A stretch of DNA of 64,000 bases from CALAED01 sp036555725. GTDB lineage: Bacteria; Actinomycetota; Actinomycetes; Streptosporangiales; Streptosporangiaceae. The DNA lies in the NCBI GenBank assembly GCA_036555725.1, contig DATBKU010000008.1, forward strand, positions 4,010-68,009, read 5' to 3'. The position numbers and the translations under genes were made by a program. Shown here one piece after another: positions 40,157 through 49,159 of this stretch; the stretch's first letter is position 1, and the number at the start of each line of letters is the position of its first letter. Under the pieces are notes generated by a model, which did not search any database, was not told the DNA's origin, and was given only the letters and a program-made list of their open reading frames with translations.

Positions 40157-41485
40157 TCATTCAGCACCCTCCAAATCACGCTCGATGGTGGCGACGGCGG
40201 CCCGGCGGGCCTGTTCGTCGACCTCCGGCACCTGGTAGCCGAGCGACTGGATGTGCTCGACCAGCTGCCGCTGCGGCGCCGAGTCATGCTCGCGCAGGTA
40301 ATACGGCACGGCGGCCGACCAGATCCACGTGCCGTCGGTACGGAACTCGCGAGGGATCGGGTCGGGCCGGTCGGACTCCAGCAGGTCCGGTTCGGCGCCC
40401 TCCCGGGTCAGCACGACCGGCGCCTGCTCCAGGTAGGCCAGCACTCGGGCCTTCTCGTCGTCGGACAGCTGCGGCCGGTCGGCGAAGGTGGGCATACCGT
40501 ACGGATAGCCCGGTACCGGGATGGTGCCCTCGTGCACCTCGGCGATGCGCAGGACCGGGCCCGGCTGCCCGGCCCGCTGCTCCAGCCAGAGCGGTACGGC
40601 GTCCGGCTCGCGCGGGAACAGTTCCAGCTCCTCCCGGTAGGCCTCCGACGGCGGCGCGGCCCCCTCCCAGCTCGGCTCCTTTGTCCAGTTGAACTCCAGG
40701 TTGAGCCGGGAGATGTAATCGAACCGCAGGCTGGCGCCGAACCAGGTGCCCTGCCCGGGCCGGTACATGCCCTCCCGCAGCCGGGCCAGCATCTCGAACA
40801 GCTGATCCGGCGGCTCCCAAGGCACCTTCCGATTGTAAATGTCGAGCACCCGATAGAATTTGTCCGCGAACCGGCCGACCGCATAATATTCCAGGTCGAA
40901 ATTGCTGTAGCCGGGCGGGAGTTTCTCCACCAGCAACGCCGTCATTTCGTCGGCCAGCCGGCTTTGGTCCTCCGCCGTTATGGGGCCTGCGTGAGTTATT
41001 CCACCGGTGGCCCAATGCCCCGGCTGGGCCGCTTCGAGGCGGTCGCGCAGCCATTGCGGCAGATGAAACGCGTCACGCGGGAAAGCCTCGAAGTCGCGTA
41101 CATAGGCGTCGGGCGGCAGCGCCGGATTCCACTCGGGTTCGTGGTGGAAGTTGTACGCGACGCCGTAGCTTTCCGCCGAGTTCAGGCACAGCAGCAGCGA
41201 GAACCACGTGCCGCGGTCCGGCTGATAGCACTCCTTGCGCAGCTCGGGCAGCGCCCCGGCGATCCGCTGCAGCACGTCCGGGGGCACGGTCTGCGGGACG
41301 TACGTGCTCTGGTCGGCCATGAGCACGGCCAGCCGCAGCTGGTGGCCGTCGACGGTCACCGCCGCGCGCAGCTCCACCCGCTGCCAGCCCGCTGGCGCGA
41401 GGTCGAGCAGAGCCAGGCCGATCTCGCTCTCCAGCGCCTGCCTGCGCTCGGGGTCATCGCCCGGATGGGACGGCGGCTGGGACAT
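40157..41485 (-). CDS. Triple-domain immunity-like protein
   Basis: A 442-residue protein built as A (about 1-155), A (about 165-310) and B (about 320-442). A-domain marks are ALLDLAPAGWQRVEL, FHHEPEWNPALPP and FPRDAFHLPQWL; the second copy has LVEKLPPGYSNFDL and FPREPDAVPLWL. B-domain marks are TWIWSAAVPYYLREHDSAP and HIQSLGYQVPEVDEQ, found also in the TNT protein. It starts at 41485, inside the 3' end of the giant toxin gene (32-base overlap), as expected for a toxin-immunity pair. Confidence 0.65.
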   Translation of the reverse strand: MSQPPSHPGDDPERRQALESEIGLALLDLAPAGWQRVELRAAVTVDGHQLRLAVLMADQSTYVPQTVPPDVLQRIAGALPELRKECYQPDRGTWFSLLLCLNSAESYGVAYNFHHEPEWNPALPPDAYVRDFEAFPRDAFHLPQWLRDRLEAAQPGHWATGGITHAGPITAEDQSRLADEMTALLVEKLPPGYSNFDLEYYAVGRFADKFYRVLDIYNRKVPWEPPDQLFEMLARLREGMYRPGQGTWFGASLRFDYISRLNLEFNWTKEPSWEGAAPPSEAYREELELFPREPDAVPLWLEQRAGQPGPVLRIAEVHEGTIPVPGYPYGMPTFADRPQLSDDEKARVLAYLEQAPVVLTREGAEPDLLESDRPDPIPREFRTDGTWIWSAAVPYYLREHDSAPQRQLVEHIQSLGYQVPEVDEQARRAAVATIERDLEGAE

Positions 41486-44400
41486 TCGGGAAGCTCCTGA
41501 TCCATATCTCGGGGCGGCCGCCGGGTGGCGTTTCTGTCCACACCTGCCACATTACCGATGGGGTACCAAGGCCCGGCTGGTTGGCCGTGACAAGATTGAT
41601 CGGGCCGATCTCGATGCCGGACTGAGCCCGCTCCGCTCGGGCATTTTCCATATCGTACCAGGACCGCGGTTTATCCTCCGGCGGCAGATTTCGGCCGCTG
41701 TTTTGTGAGTCGAGCTGCGGAACTTGATGCGATTCCTCTCCGCCGAGCCCTTCCGCATTTCGCGCGGCGTGGCCGCCCGCGTAGACCTCCGACGGAAACT
41801 CGGCCCGGCCGACCCCGCCGACATTCGACTGCGCCGTGCTGTCGCGCCGCAGCTTGTTGTCCGGGCGGTCGTAGCTGGGCTCGTGGCTCAGCCCGTGCGG
41901 GCCGACGTACGGCCTCGTGTGCTCCGGGTCGCGCCCGGTCGGGGCCGGAACGTCGACCGGCTCGCGGGTGTTGATCACTGTCGGCCCGTTCTCGACGCGG
42001 ATCTGCGCGTTGGCCGGCGGGCTCATGAGGTCGGGGTTGAACGGCCTGAACGTGTCGACCGCCACCACGTGCCCCGAGCTGTCGGTATAGAAGATGCCGT
42101 ACGGCTCCGGGCCTACCCGCTGATTGCGTACGACCTCGACGACGTATCGGCGGTTCGGCTCCAGTTGCCGGTCGATGAACGGGTCGCCGCTGCTGGGCCG
42201 GCGGCTGAGGTCGGACTCGCCGAGGCTGTCGGCCATGGCGGAGTCGCCGAGCTGTGCCCGAGTGGCGCTCGGCTGGTCCAGCACGACCCGGACGTCGCCG
42301 TCGGTCGGCGGCGGCCGGAAGCCCGGCGAGTCGGGCCGCGGGTTGTTGATATCGAAGTCGGGGCTGAGCCGGTACTGCACGCCGTCCTGATGGTTGTTCC
42401 CCAGCTCCGGGTGGGTCCGGTACTGCCGCCCGGAGTCGACGCTCATGTGCGTGACCCGGCCGTCGGCGTCGGTGTGGTAGGTGCCGACGTAGTTGCCGTC
42501 GGTGTCGTGCACTGTGATCTCCGCGTTGCGCGGCAGGTCGTCACGGTGCGCGAAGCCCTCTCCCGGGTTCGGCGGGTCCGGCAGCCTGGTCCCGTCCGGC
42601 AGGGTCGGGTGCGAAGTGGCCGGTTCGGTGCCGCCCTCCGGGCCGCCGACGTCGTAGTGCGGATGCGTGTCCGGATGAGTCTGCGGCGGCTCGAACACCG
42701 CGGCGGCCGGCGGATGCCCGAGCATGTCGGTGCGGTAGCTCAGCACGCCGTGATCGGTGTGGATCTGATAGTTCGTGTCCGGGCGCGGGAACCGTACGTC
42801 GGGGTTGTGCCCGTTCAGCGTGTTCGGCGCCACCGCGTCGACATGCGAGACCCGTCCGTTGGCGTCCGTCCAGAAGGTGCCCCGGCCCTCGACCTCGTAC
42901 CGGGTGTGCGGGTCCAGGCCGGTGCGATGGTGGAACGGTACGCCCGGTTCCGCCGTCTCGTGCCTGACGGGGAAGTTGTGCTGCGGGTCGGGGTTGAACG
43001 GCGCCCCGAACGGCGAGTCCGGGTGCAGCCCGGGTGCGGGCCGCTCGCCCGGTGTCCCGGCGTCGCCGGTGGCCTGGGTGGAGTCGTGGACGGCCGGATC
43101 CTGAGCGGTGTGATCGCCCGCCTGGGGTGCGTGCCGGGGGTGCGCGCCGTCATCACGGTCGTCGGGCGGTCCCGTCGCGTCGTGATCGTCGCCTCTGGCG
43201 GCCGCGTGTTCCGGAGGCGGCGACGCGGCGGCAGCGGCGGCGTCCTCGGGACGGCCTGGTGCGAAGCCGTGGTCGCCCGCCGGTACGGTGGTGCCGTCGG
43301 GGTGGAAGGTGTTCCAGCCGCCGTCCGGCGGCCAGGTCGGACTGCGGCTGCCGTCGGGCCCGGGCGGTCCGTCGGACGACGATGCGAACACGCGCCCCTG
43401 GTTGTCGGACCACGCGAGGCCGTCCGGCGCCACGACCGGGACGCCCAGCTCATTGGCGAGGTTGCGGGCGAACTCGGCGCCCTCCTGGCCCGTGTCGCAG
43501 GACAGCAGCAGTACCTCGCGGCCGTTCCAGTTCGGGTCGTTGCGGATGATGTCGGCGACGTCGCGGACGCTGAGGTCACGGTCGCCGGCCCGCATGCCGT
43601 CCGGCGTGCCGTGGCCGTCCAGGACGTACTGGTTCGGGTCCGCCTGCACGCGCTGCGCCAGGTCGCGCATGTTCTGCTCGTCCGGGCCGAACAGCGACCG
43701 GCCGGCCGGGGTCTGCTCGCTGGAGCCGTACACATCGTGCAGGTGCGCGGGCAGGTCCGGCGGAATGGGCTCGGTGGGCGCGCCTGGAGCCGTCGGATCG
43801 GGGTGCCGGTCGCCGGCGGGCTCGCCGCCATGTTCCGCGGCATGATCACTCGGGTGTTCCGCGGCCGCCGCGCGCGCCTCCTCGGCCGCCGGGGAGTGGA
43901 TCACCGGCTCGGTCGTGTGCGACCGCTCGGGCACATCGAACCTGGTACGGGCCCCGGAGCCACTCGACGAGCCGTTGCCCACGTGTGGCTGACCGGCCGG
44001 TGCGCCCATCATCGGCGGGGCCATGAACACGGCCGGGGCCGCCGCGCCGGACTGCTGTCCGGAGCCGTCCGAGGCGTCCGAGGCGTCCGAGGCTGCGTCC
44101 TGTCCGTCGCCATCGCGCGCCGCGTCGCCGCCCGAATCGTCCGCGGACGCCGAGGAGGTGCCATCGCCCGGGTCCTGGGCCAAGTCGCCCGGCGTCGGCG
44201 CGTCGGCGGCTGGTACGTCCGATCCCGCTGACGGAGTCTCGGCGGTGCCGCCCGGCTCGTCGCTACGGGGGGTGGAGCCGCCGTCGGGCACGCCGTCCTC
44301 CGCGCGGGACGTGCTCTGGCCGGAGGACGGTTCGGTCGTACCGGACGCCGCGGCGTGCTCGTCGGGATGCGAGCCGGCCTGCGGACCGTCGTCGGGATGC

Positions 44401-46724
44401 GGACCGCCTTGGGGCGCTTCCTCCGGGTGCCGGGCGCCTGGTGTCGCGTCCTCTCCGGGTACGGCCGGCGCCTCATCCCGGGACGGGTGAGCGGAACTCG
44501 GCTCGCCGTCGTGCGTCGCCGGCGTGTGGTCGGCCGGCTGGTCCTGACCGGTCGACGGTTCGGTTGATGGTTCAGTGGAGCGGGGAGCGCCCTCGGACGG
44601 GTGGGCGGGCTCGCCCGCACCTGGGGTTCGGTCTTCCGCGTTGGGCTCATGCGGCTCGCCCGGAGCGTGGTCGCTCGCGTGGGACTCATCCCCCATGGGC
44701 TCGTGGACCGTGGGCTCGCTCAGGGCCGGCTCGCCCGGGGCCGGCTCGCTCAGGTCCGGCTCGCCCGGCGTCGGTTCGCTGGGCGCCGGGTCGGTCGATG
44801 CGGGCCGGCCCGGGTTCTCATCGTGCGGCCCGGCGCCGGAGGTCTCGCCTTCGCCGGACGAGAACGGCTGGGCCGTGGCCGTGTCGCGCGCGCCCGTACC
44901 GTAGGTGGCCGACCCGGGCTCGCCGCCCTCCGACCAGGACTCGCCGTGCGACGTGCCGTCGTGCGAGGTGCCCGCCGACCCCGGCCCGCGCGGCACGGTA
45001 GCCGCACCGCCCGCCTGGCCGGTCGCCGCGCCCGGGGTACCCGCGCCGCCCCCGCCGGACGCCCCCGCCTGCCCACCGCCCGAAGCGCCCCCGGAAGCAC
45101 CGCCGGACGTACCGCCGTAACCGCCGCCGACCGCGCCACCGCCCGCCGAGGCGCCGCCGGACGCGCCGCCGGACGCGCCGCCGCGGCCGCTGCGGTCGCC
45201 GCCCTCAGAGTCGGGCAGATCGATGTCGCCGCCCCCGCCACCGACGGACTGACCGCCGACGCCTTGGCCGCCGCCGAGCGCCTGCCCGCCCGCAGACGGA
45301 TCGCCCAACGACGGAGTCGAGACGCCGGCACCACCACCGGCAAGCCCGGATGCGGGCGGCGGCGCCGCTACCCCGCCATGAGACTGGGAGGTCCCGGCCA
45401 GATCAGTGGTCGACGGCGTCGACGAGGCATGCGCCGGCTGCGAATCGCCGCCGCCCAGGGCGGACGCGACGCGGTTGTACGAAATCCCGTCCGAATGGCT
45501 CGCCGAACCGCCGCCCGCGGACGCTGACGGTGCGGACGCGGAATGCGTTGTCGAGCCGCCGCCACCGTCCGAGGCCGTCGTCGTGCCGCCGCCCCCGCCG
45601 TGCGAGGCCGTACCACCCGTACCGCCGCCCGCATGGGAAGACGACCCACCATCCGTCCCGCCGACATGCGGCGTCGACGTACCACCGGACGAGCCGCCGC
45701 TCGACGTACCTCCGTCCGACGAACCGCCGCCCTCCGACGAACCACCGCCATCCGACGAGGTGAAGTCGGGGACCGGGTCGATGTGCGGGGCCCCGGGGTC
45801 GCCCCCACCGCCACCGGCGGTCCCGCCATCGAGGAGGCTGTTGTACTCCTTCAGACCGTCCTTCGCGCCGCCGACCCCGCCGCCGAACGCGCCGGACGTA
45901 CCGCCCTTGGCCAGCGACTCCAGTGTGATCGGGTCACCGTGGACGGCGGCGGTGGCCGCCGTACCGGCCACGCCGCTGATGCCCTCGGCGAGCGCGCCGC
46001 GCGCCGCGCCCTTGAACATGTTGCCCGCCGCGCTGTCCGCGGCCCCGCTGAGCCCGGGCACGTGGCCCATGCCGTGGCTGACGCCGCCCGAGATCGCGCC
46101 GCCGATCGCGCCGTCCATGCCGGCCAGCGCGGTCTTCTTGAGGTCGAGCCCGTGGCGGTCGCCCTTGGCGATCTGGATGCCCTGGATCAGCAGGTCGAGG
46201 CCGGCGCCCTGCAGCAGGCCCGTGGCCGCGCCCTTGAGGATCGCCATGAGCAGCTTCTGGAAGATCGTCCGCGACGTTACCTGCGCCGCCGCCTCCACCA
46301 CGGGGATCCCGGCGGCCGACGCCCCGAACGTCTCGATCATGTTCGCGATGAGGACGGCGATCTCGATCGCGGTGATGATCAACAGGGCGATGAACATGTA
46401 CTTCGCGTACTCGATGTCGAGCGCGCCCTGATCGACCTGGTTGGCGAGGTTCTCGCAGAGCTCGACGAACTTGGGAAGATACTGGGGATCGGTGGTGACG
46501 AACTTCTCCCAGTACTGCTCGAAGCTGTCCGCGGCCGCGCCCTGCACCGAGCCGAGCACGTTGGCGGCGCTGCCCTGCAGCTCGGGGATCAGGTCGTTGA
46601 TGTCACTCCCGGCCTGATGCCACGCCTCGGCGCAGCGCCGCATGGCGGTCTCGTCGCCCTCCGGCCAGTCCGACCCGACGATCCAGGACAGCCATTTGAC
46701 CTCGTCAGGGATCTCCAGACCCAC
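41454..46724 (-). CDS. Giant polymorphic toxin, WXG-type head, caspase-like and nuclease-like domains
   Basis: A 1756-residue protein. Residues 1-110 form a WXG/LXG-like helical head, followed by hydrophobic segments (about 108-205) and about 600 disordered Gly/Ser/Pro/Glu residues. A caspase-like peptidase follows: His near 1036 (LDGHGTPDGM) and Cys near 1076 (LLSCDTGQEGAEFARN). Two or three beta modules with YHTDADGRV-type sequences precede a C-terminal part (about 1640-1756) with AGGHAARNAEGLGGEE and SWYDMENARAE resembling DNA/RNA endonucleases. The nuclease call is weaker than the rest. GTG start 46724 is three bases behind a WXG100 stop. Confidence 0.75.
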   Translation of the reverse strand: MGLEIPDEVKWLSWIVGSDWPEGDETAMRRCAEAWHQAGSDINDLIPELQGSAANVLGSVQGAAADSFEQYWEKFVTTDPQYLPKFVELCENLANQVDQGALDIEYAKYMFIALLIITAIEIAVLIANMIETFGASAAGIPVVEAAAQVTSRTIFQKLLMAILKGAATGLLQGAGLDLLIQGIQIAKGDRHGLDLKKTALAGMDGAIGGAISGGVSHGMGHVPGLSGAADSAAGNMFKGAARGALAEGISGVAGTAATAAVHGDPITLESLAKGGTSGAFGGGVGGAKDGLKEYNSLLDGGTAGGGGGDPGAPHIDPVPDFTSSDGGGSSEGGGSSDGGTSSGGSSGGTSTPHVGGTDGGSSSHAGGGTGGTASHGGGGGTTTASDGGGGSTTHSASAPSASAGGGSASHSDGISYNRVASALGGGDSQPAHASSTPSTTDLAGTSQSHGGVAAPPPASGLAGGGAGVSTPSLGDPSAGGQALGGGQGVGGQSVGGGGGDIDLPDSEGGDRSGRGGASGGASGGASAGGGAVGGGYGGTSGGASGGASGGGQAGASGGGGAGTPGAATGQAGGAATVPRGPGSAGTSHDGTSHGESWSEGGEPGSATYGTGARDTATAQPFSSGEGETSGAGPHDENPGRPASTDPAPSEPTPGEPDLSEPAPGEPALSEPTVHEPMGDESHASDHAPGEPHEPNAEDRTPGAGEPAHPSEGAPRSTEPSTEPSTGQDQPADHTPATHDGEPSSAHPSRDEAPAVPGEDATPGARHPEEAPQGGPHPDDGPQAGSHPDEHAAASGTTEPSSGQSTSRAEDGVPDGGSTPRSDEPGGTAETPSAGSDVPAADAPTPGDLAQDPGDGTSSASADDSGGDAARDGDGQDAASDASDASDGSGQQSGAAAPAVFMAPPMMGAPAGQPHVGNGSSSGSGARTRFDVPERSHTTEPVIHSPAAEEARAAAAEHPSDHAAEHGGEPAGDRHPDPTAPGAPTEPIPPDLPAHLHDVYGSSEQTPAGRSLFGPDEQNMRDLAQRVQADPNQYVLDGHGTPDGMRAGDRDLSVRDVADIIRNDPNWNGREVLLLSCDTGQEGAEFARNLANELGVPVVAPDGLAWSDNQGRVFASSSDGPPGPDGSRSPTWPPDGGWNTFHPDGTTVPAGDHGFAPGRPEDAAAAAASPPPEHAAARGDDHDATGPPDDRDDGAHPRHAPQAGDHTAQDPAVHDSTQATGDAGTPGERPAPGLHPDSPFGAPFNPDPQHNFPVRHETAEPGVPFHHRTGLDPHTRYEVEGRGTFWTDANGRVSHVDAVAPNTLNGHNPDVRFPRPDTNYQIHTDHGVLSYRTDMLGHPPAAAVFEPPQTHPDTHPHYDVGGPEGGTEPATSHPTLPDGTRLPDPPNPGEGFAHRDDLPRNAEITVHDTDGNYVGTYHTDADGRVTHMSVDSGRQYRTHPELGNNHQDGVQYRLSPDFDINNPRPDSPGFRPPPTDGDVRVVLDQPSATRAQLGDSAMADSLGESDLSRRPSSGDPFIDRQLEPNRRYVVEVVRNQRVGPEPYGIFYTDSSGHVVAVDTFRPFNPDLMSPPANAQIRVENGPTVINTREPVDVPAPTGRDPEHTRPYVGPHGLSHEPSYDRPDNKLRRDSTAQSNVGGVGRAEFPSEVYAGGHAARNAEGLGGEESHQVPQLDSQNSGRNLPPEDKPRSWYDMENARAERAQSGIEIGPINLVTANQPGLGTPSVMWQVWTETPPGGRPEIWIRSFPNVPAAVPSGR

Positions 46725-46727
46725 GTG

Positions 46728-47033
46728 TCAGCCCTTTACGGTGGAAGCGTCCTCGGCCTTTTCATAGTTGGCGGCCATCTTCTCCAGGCCGGTGGTGATG
46801 TCCTTGAGCGCGCCGGGCAGCTGGTCGAACGAGGTGTACGCGGCTTTTCGCGGCTTTTCGTAGCCCTGCTCGAACTGCTGGCCGGTTTCGTCGCCGCCCC
46901 AGCATTTGCCCTCCGCGGACAGCGCCGCATCTAGCCTGGTAAACACCTTCTTGAGCTGTTCGCCGCCCTCGGAAAAACCTTTGGCAAACCGTCGTAGCTG
47001 CGCGGGCTCGACCCGGAGCTCATCGCCACTCAT
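46728..47033 (-). CDS. WXG100 partner of the giant toxin
   Basis: A 101-residue helical hairpin with KCWGGDETGQQFEQGY (WGG turn near residue 44) and the export signal YEKAE near residue 90. It ends three bases before the toxin start, the place where dedicated chaperone/partner WXG proteins of LXG toxins are encoded. It probably binds the toxin head and brings it to the secretion machine. ATG at 47033. Confidence 0.85.
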   Translation of the reverse strand: MSGDELRVEPAQLRRFAKGFSEGGEQLKKVFTRLDAALSAEGKCWGGDETGQQFEQGYEKPRKAAYTSFDQLPGALKDITTGLEKMAANYEKAEDASTVKG

Positions 47034-47060
47034 CGCGTTCCCCTGCCGTACGGGACATCG

Positions 47061-47480
47061 TCAGGACTCATCGGGTTTGGGCCGCAGCCCGTATTTCTCT
47101 CGGAAGGCGTCCAGGTCGTCGGGACGCTCGGGAAGGATCTTCGACAGGTCGAAGCCGCCGACCTCGCCGTAGTCGCGGTCGGACATCATCGGCTGCAGGG
47201 CCGCCCGCACCTGCCCGTCTACCTGGGAACTCGCCTCTCGGACGGCGGCCAGCACGGCCTCGGCCAGCTCGGACGGACTGAGCTTGCGGTAGACGCGAGG
47301 GTTGAACTCGAGGCCGACGAGCCGCCCCTGGGAGCCGACCTTGACCGTGATCATCTCGTCTTCGGTGGTCACGGTGGCGCCCGCCTCACCCACGCTGCGC
47401 TGCAGTTCTTTCAGCTGGGCGCGCTTTTCGCGGTACTTCTCGAGAAGCTCATCGATGTGGGCCTGCCACTCCGCCTCCAC
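47061..47480 (-). CDS. YbaB/EbfC-like protein (T7SS-linked)
   Basis: A 139-residue protein. The N-terminal helix DELLEKYREKRAQLKELQRSV is followed by the YbaB core EDEMITVKVGSQGRLVGLEF and a helix, then an unusual tail with DYGEVGGFDLSKILP. I chose the GTG at 47480, which has GGGAGGCGG in front, over the TTG at 47531 with no good site. It is the third YbaB-like protein of the locus. The bases from 47481 to 47621 hold no other gene. Confidence 0.7.
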   Translation of the reverse strand: MEAEWQAHIDELLEKYREKRAQLKELQRSVGEAGATVTTEDEMITVKVGSQGRLVGLEFNPRVYRKLSPSELAEAVLAAVREASSQVDGQVRAALQPMMSDRDYGEVGGFDLSKILPERPDDLDAFREKYGLRPKPDES

Positions 47481-47621
47481 CGTCCGCCTCCCGTCGTCAC
47501 GCGCGCTCGCCAATCGCAACAGCTCGGCCAAACCCTATGATGTCCAGCCATATGCCTGCATCCCGTGCGGGTCAGACGCAACAAATGCGACACCGGTTCC
47601 TGGCTATCTCGCAAGAATGGC

Positions 47622-49019
47622 TCAGCCCGTCTGGCCGCGTATCCATGTGTAGAGGTCGAGGACGCCGAGAGCCAGCGGAATGAGGCTAACCACGGCGACG
47701 ATGTCGAGGATGTCGCCGGCCCGTCCCCAGAACGGCGACGGCTTGTTGCCCGGGAGCCACATGCCCAGGCTCGCCGCGATGACGGTCGCGACGACCAGCG
47801 GCAGCACCACGGAGACCAGCGTGGTCAGCGGCTCCCGTGGTTCGACCGAGCCCAGCGCGAGGACGCCGATGCCGGACAGCCCGGCGACGAGCATCCAGGT
47901 GCGCTGCAAGCGGCCGCGGAACACCCGGGCCCGCAGGATCAGCGCCAGCGAGATGGCCACGCCCATCGCCAGCGCCATCCAGCCGCCCTCGACGGCCAGG
48001 AAGATCTCGGCCCCGATCGCGATCAGCGCCACGCCGACCACCAGCCCGGTGGCGAACCGGTCGGCGATCGCGGTGCGCGCCAGCACGGCCTTCCCGTTGA
48101 CCAGGGCGGTGTCGCTGCGCAACTCCTCGGCGCTGGAGGGTACGGCGGGCAGCGGCAGCCGGGCCAGCTTGAAGGCCAGCGACGGGATCAGTGCGGTGAG
48201 GGCAACCACGACGGCGACGCACGCGGCGGCCGCACCGGCGGGCGGGGCGTCCGGCATGGCCACCACGACACCGGCCCCGATGGTGCCGGTGACCGCGGCC
48301 AGCGAGATGCCCAGGAAGTTGGGCAGCCCCTCGGCGATGGCGAACCCGGCGACGACCGCCGCCAGGGTGGCCGCGCCGAACCCGGCGAGCATGTGCGGCG
48401 CGCCCAGGTGGAGGACGTTGGGCACCGTCTCGCGCGCCGGCGTGAGCAGCCCGGCGAGGAAGGCGTACGGGATGGCCGTGTAACCGACCACCGCGCCCGC
48501 GTCCGCGTCGCCCATGGCCCGCGACATGATCGCGCCGCAGATCAGCAGCAGCAAGGCGATGAGGCCGGCCGCGATCGCCGGGATCGCCCATGGCGGGCCG
48601 GACACCGCCAGCGCCAACGCGCCGACGCCGAGCAGCCCGGCGCCGCCCCAGAGCCCGGCCGAGCGGGTGCTGTGCGGCCGCCACCGGTCGGAGCGCTCCT
48701 TGATGCCGGTCGCGATGACGTCGGCCACGTCGTCGAACGACATCTCGGGCAGCTGCGCCATGCGCGGCCGGAAGTACAGCACCTCGCCGTCCATCACTCG
48801 GAGGGCGGCCAGGGTCTGCGACGGATCGAGCGGCGCGTCGTCGAGCCGCTGCAGCGCCCAGCCGGAGTGCGCGAGGCCGGCGTCCGCGAGGTTCTCCCCC
48901 GCCGCGCGCAGCAGCGTCGGCAGCATGTGGGCCAGCGGCACGTCGGCCGGCAAAGATAGATCGATGCGCCGCCGTGGTGCCACAATCGTCACCCGGCACA
49001 GATCCAGCGCGGTGCTCAC
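47622..49019 (-). CDS. eccD: Type VII secretion integral membrane protein EccD
   Basis: A 465-residue protein. The N-terminus (about 1-80) is the ubiquitin-like domain (RVTIVAPRRRIDLSLPADVPL), followed by 11 hydrophobic helices from about residue 115. EccD is the membrane barrel of the ESX core. The GTG at 49019 was chosen because GGGGAG lies in front; the frame upstream to 49091 is not family-like. It is divergent from eccC across 140 bases. Confidence 0.95.
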   Translation of the reverse strand: MSTALDLCRVTIVAPRRRIDLSLPADVPLAHMLPTLLRAAGENLADAGLAHSGWALQRLDDAPLDPSQTLAALRVMDGEVLYFRPRMAQLPEMSFDDVADVIATGIKERSDRWRPHSTRSAGLWGGAGLLGVGALALAVSGPPWAIPAIAAGLIALLLLICGAIMSRAMGDADAGAVVGYTAIPYAFLAGLLTPARETVPNVLHLGAPHMLAGFGAATLAAVVAGFAIAEGLPNFLGISLAAVTGTIGAGVVVAMPDAPPAGAAAACVAVVVALTALIPSLAFKLARLPLPAVPSSAEELRSDTALVNGKAVLARTAIADRFATGLVVGVALIAIGAEIFLAVEGGWMALAMGVAISLALILRARVFRGRLQRTWMLVAGLSGIGVLALGSVEPREPLTTLVSVVLPLVVATVIAASLGMWLPGNKPSPFWGRAGDILDIVAVVSLIPLALGVLDLYTWIRGQTG

Positions 49020-49159
49020 TTCTTCTCCCCAGTCTCTGCGTCCAGGCCTGACACTAACGGGTAAACAGTCCGTAGGATGCTCCCAAATCACTACCAGTTA
49101 GAGCTGAACCGCGCCAACGGCCGGTGCCCTGTACGGCCGGAAATGAAAGGAAAGGTTAA

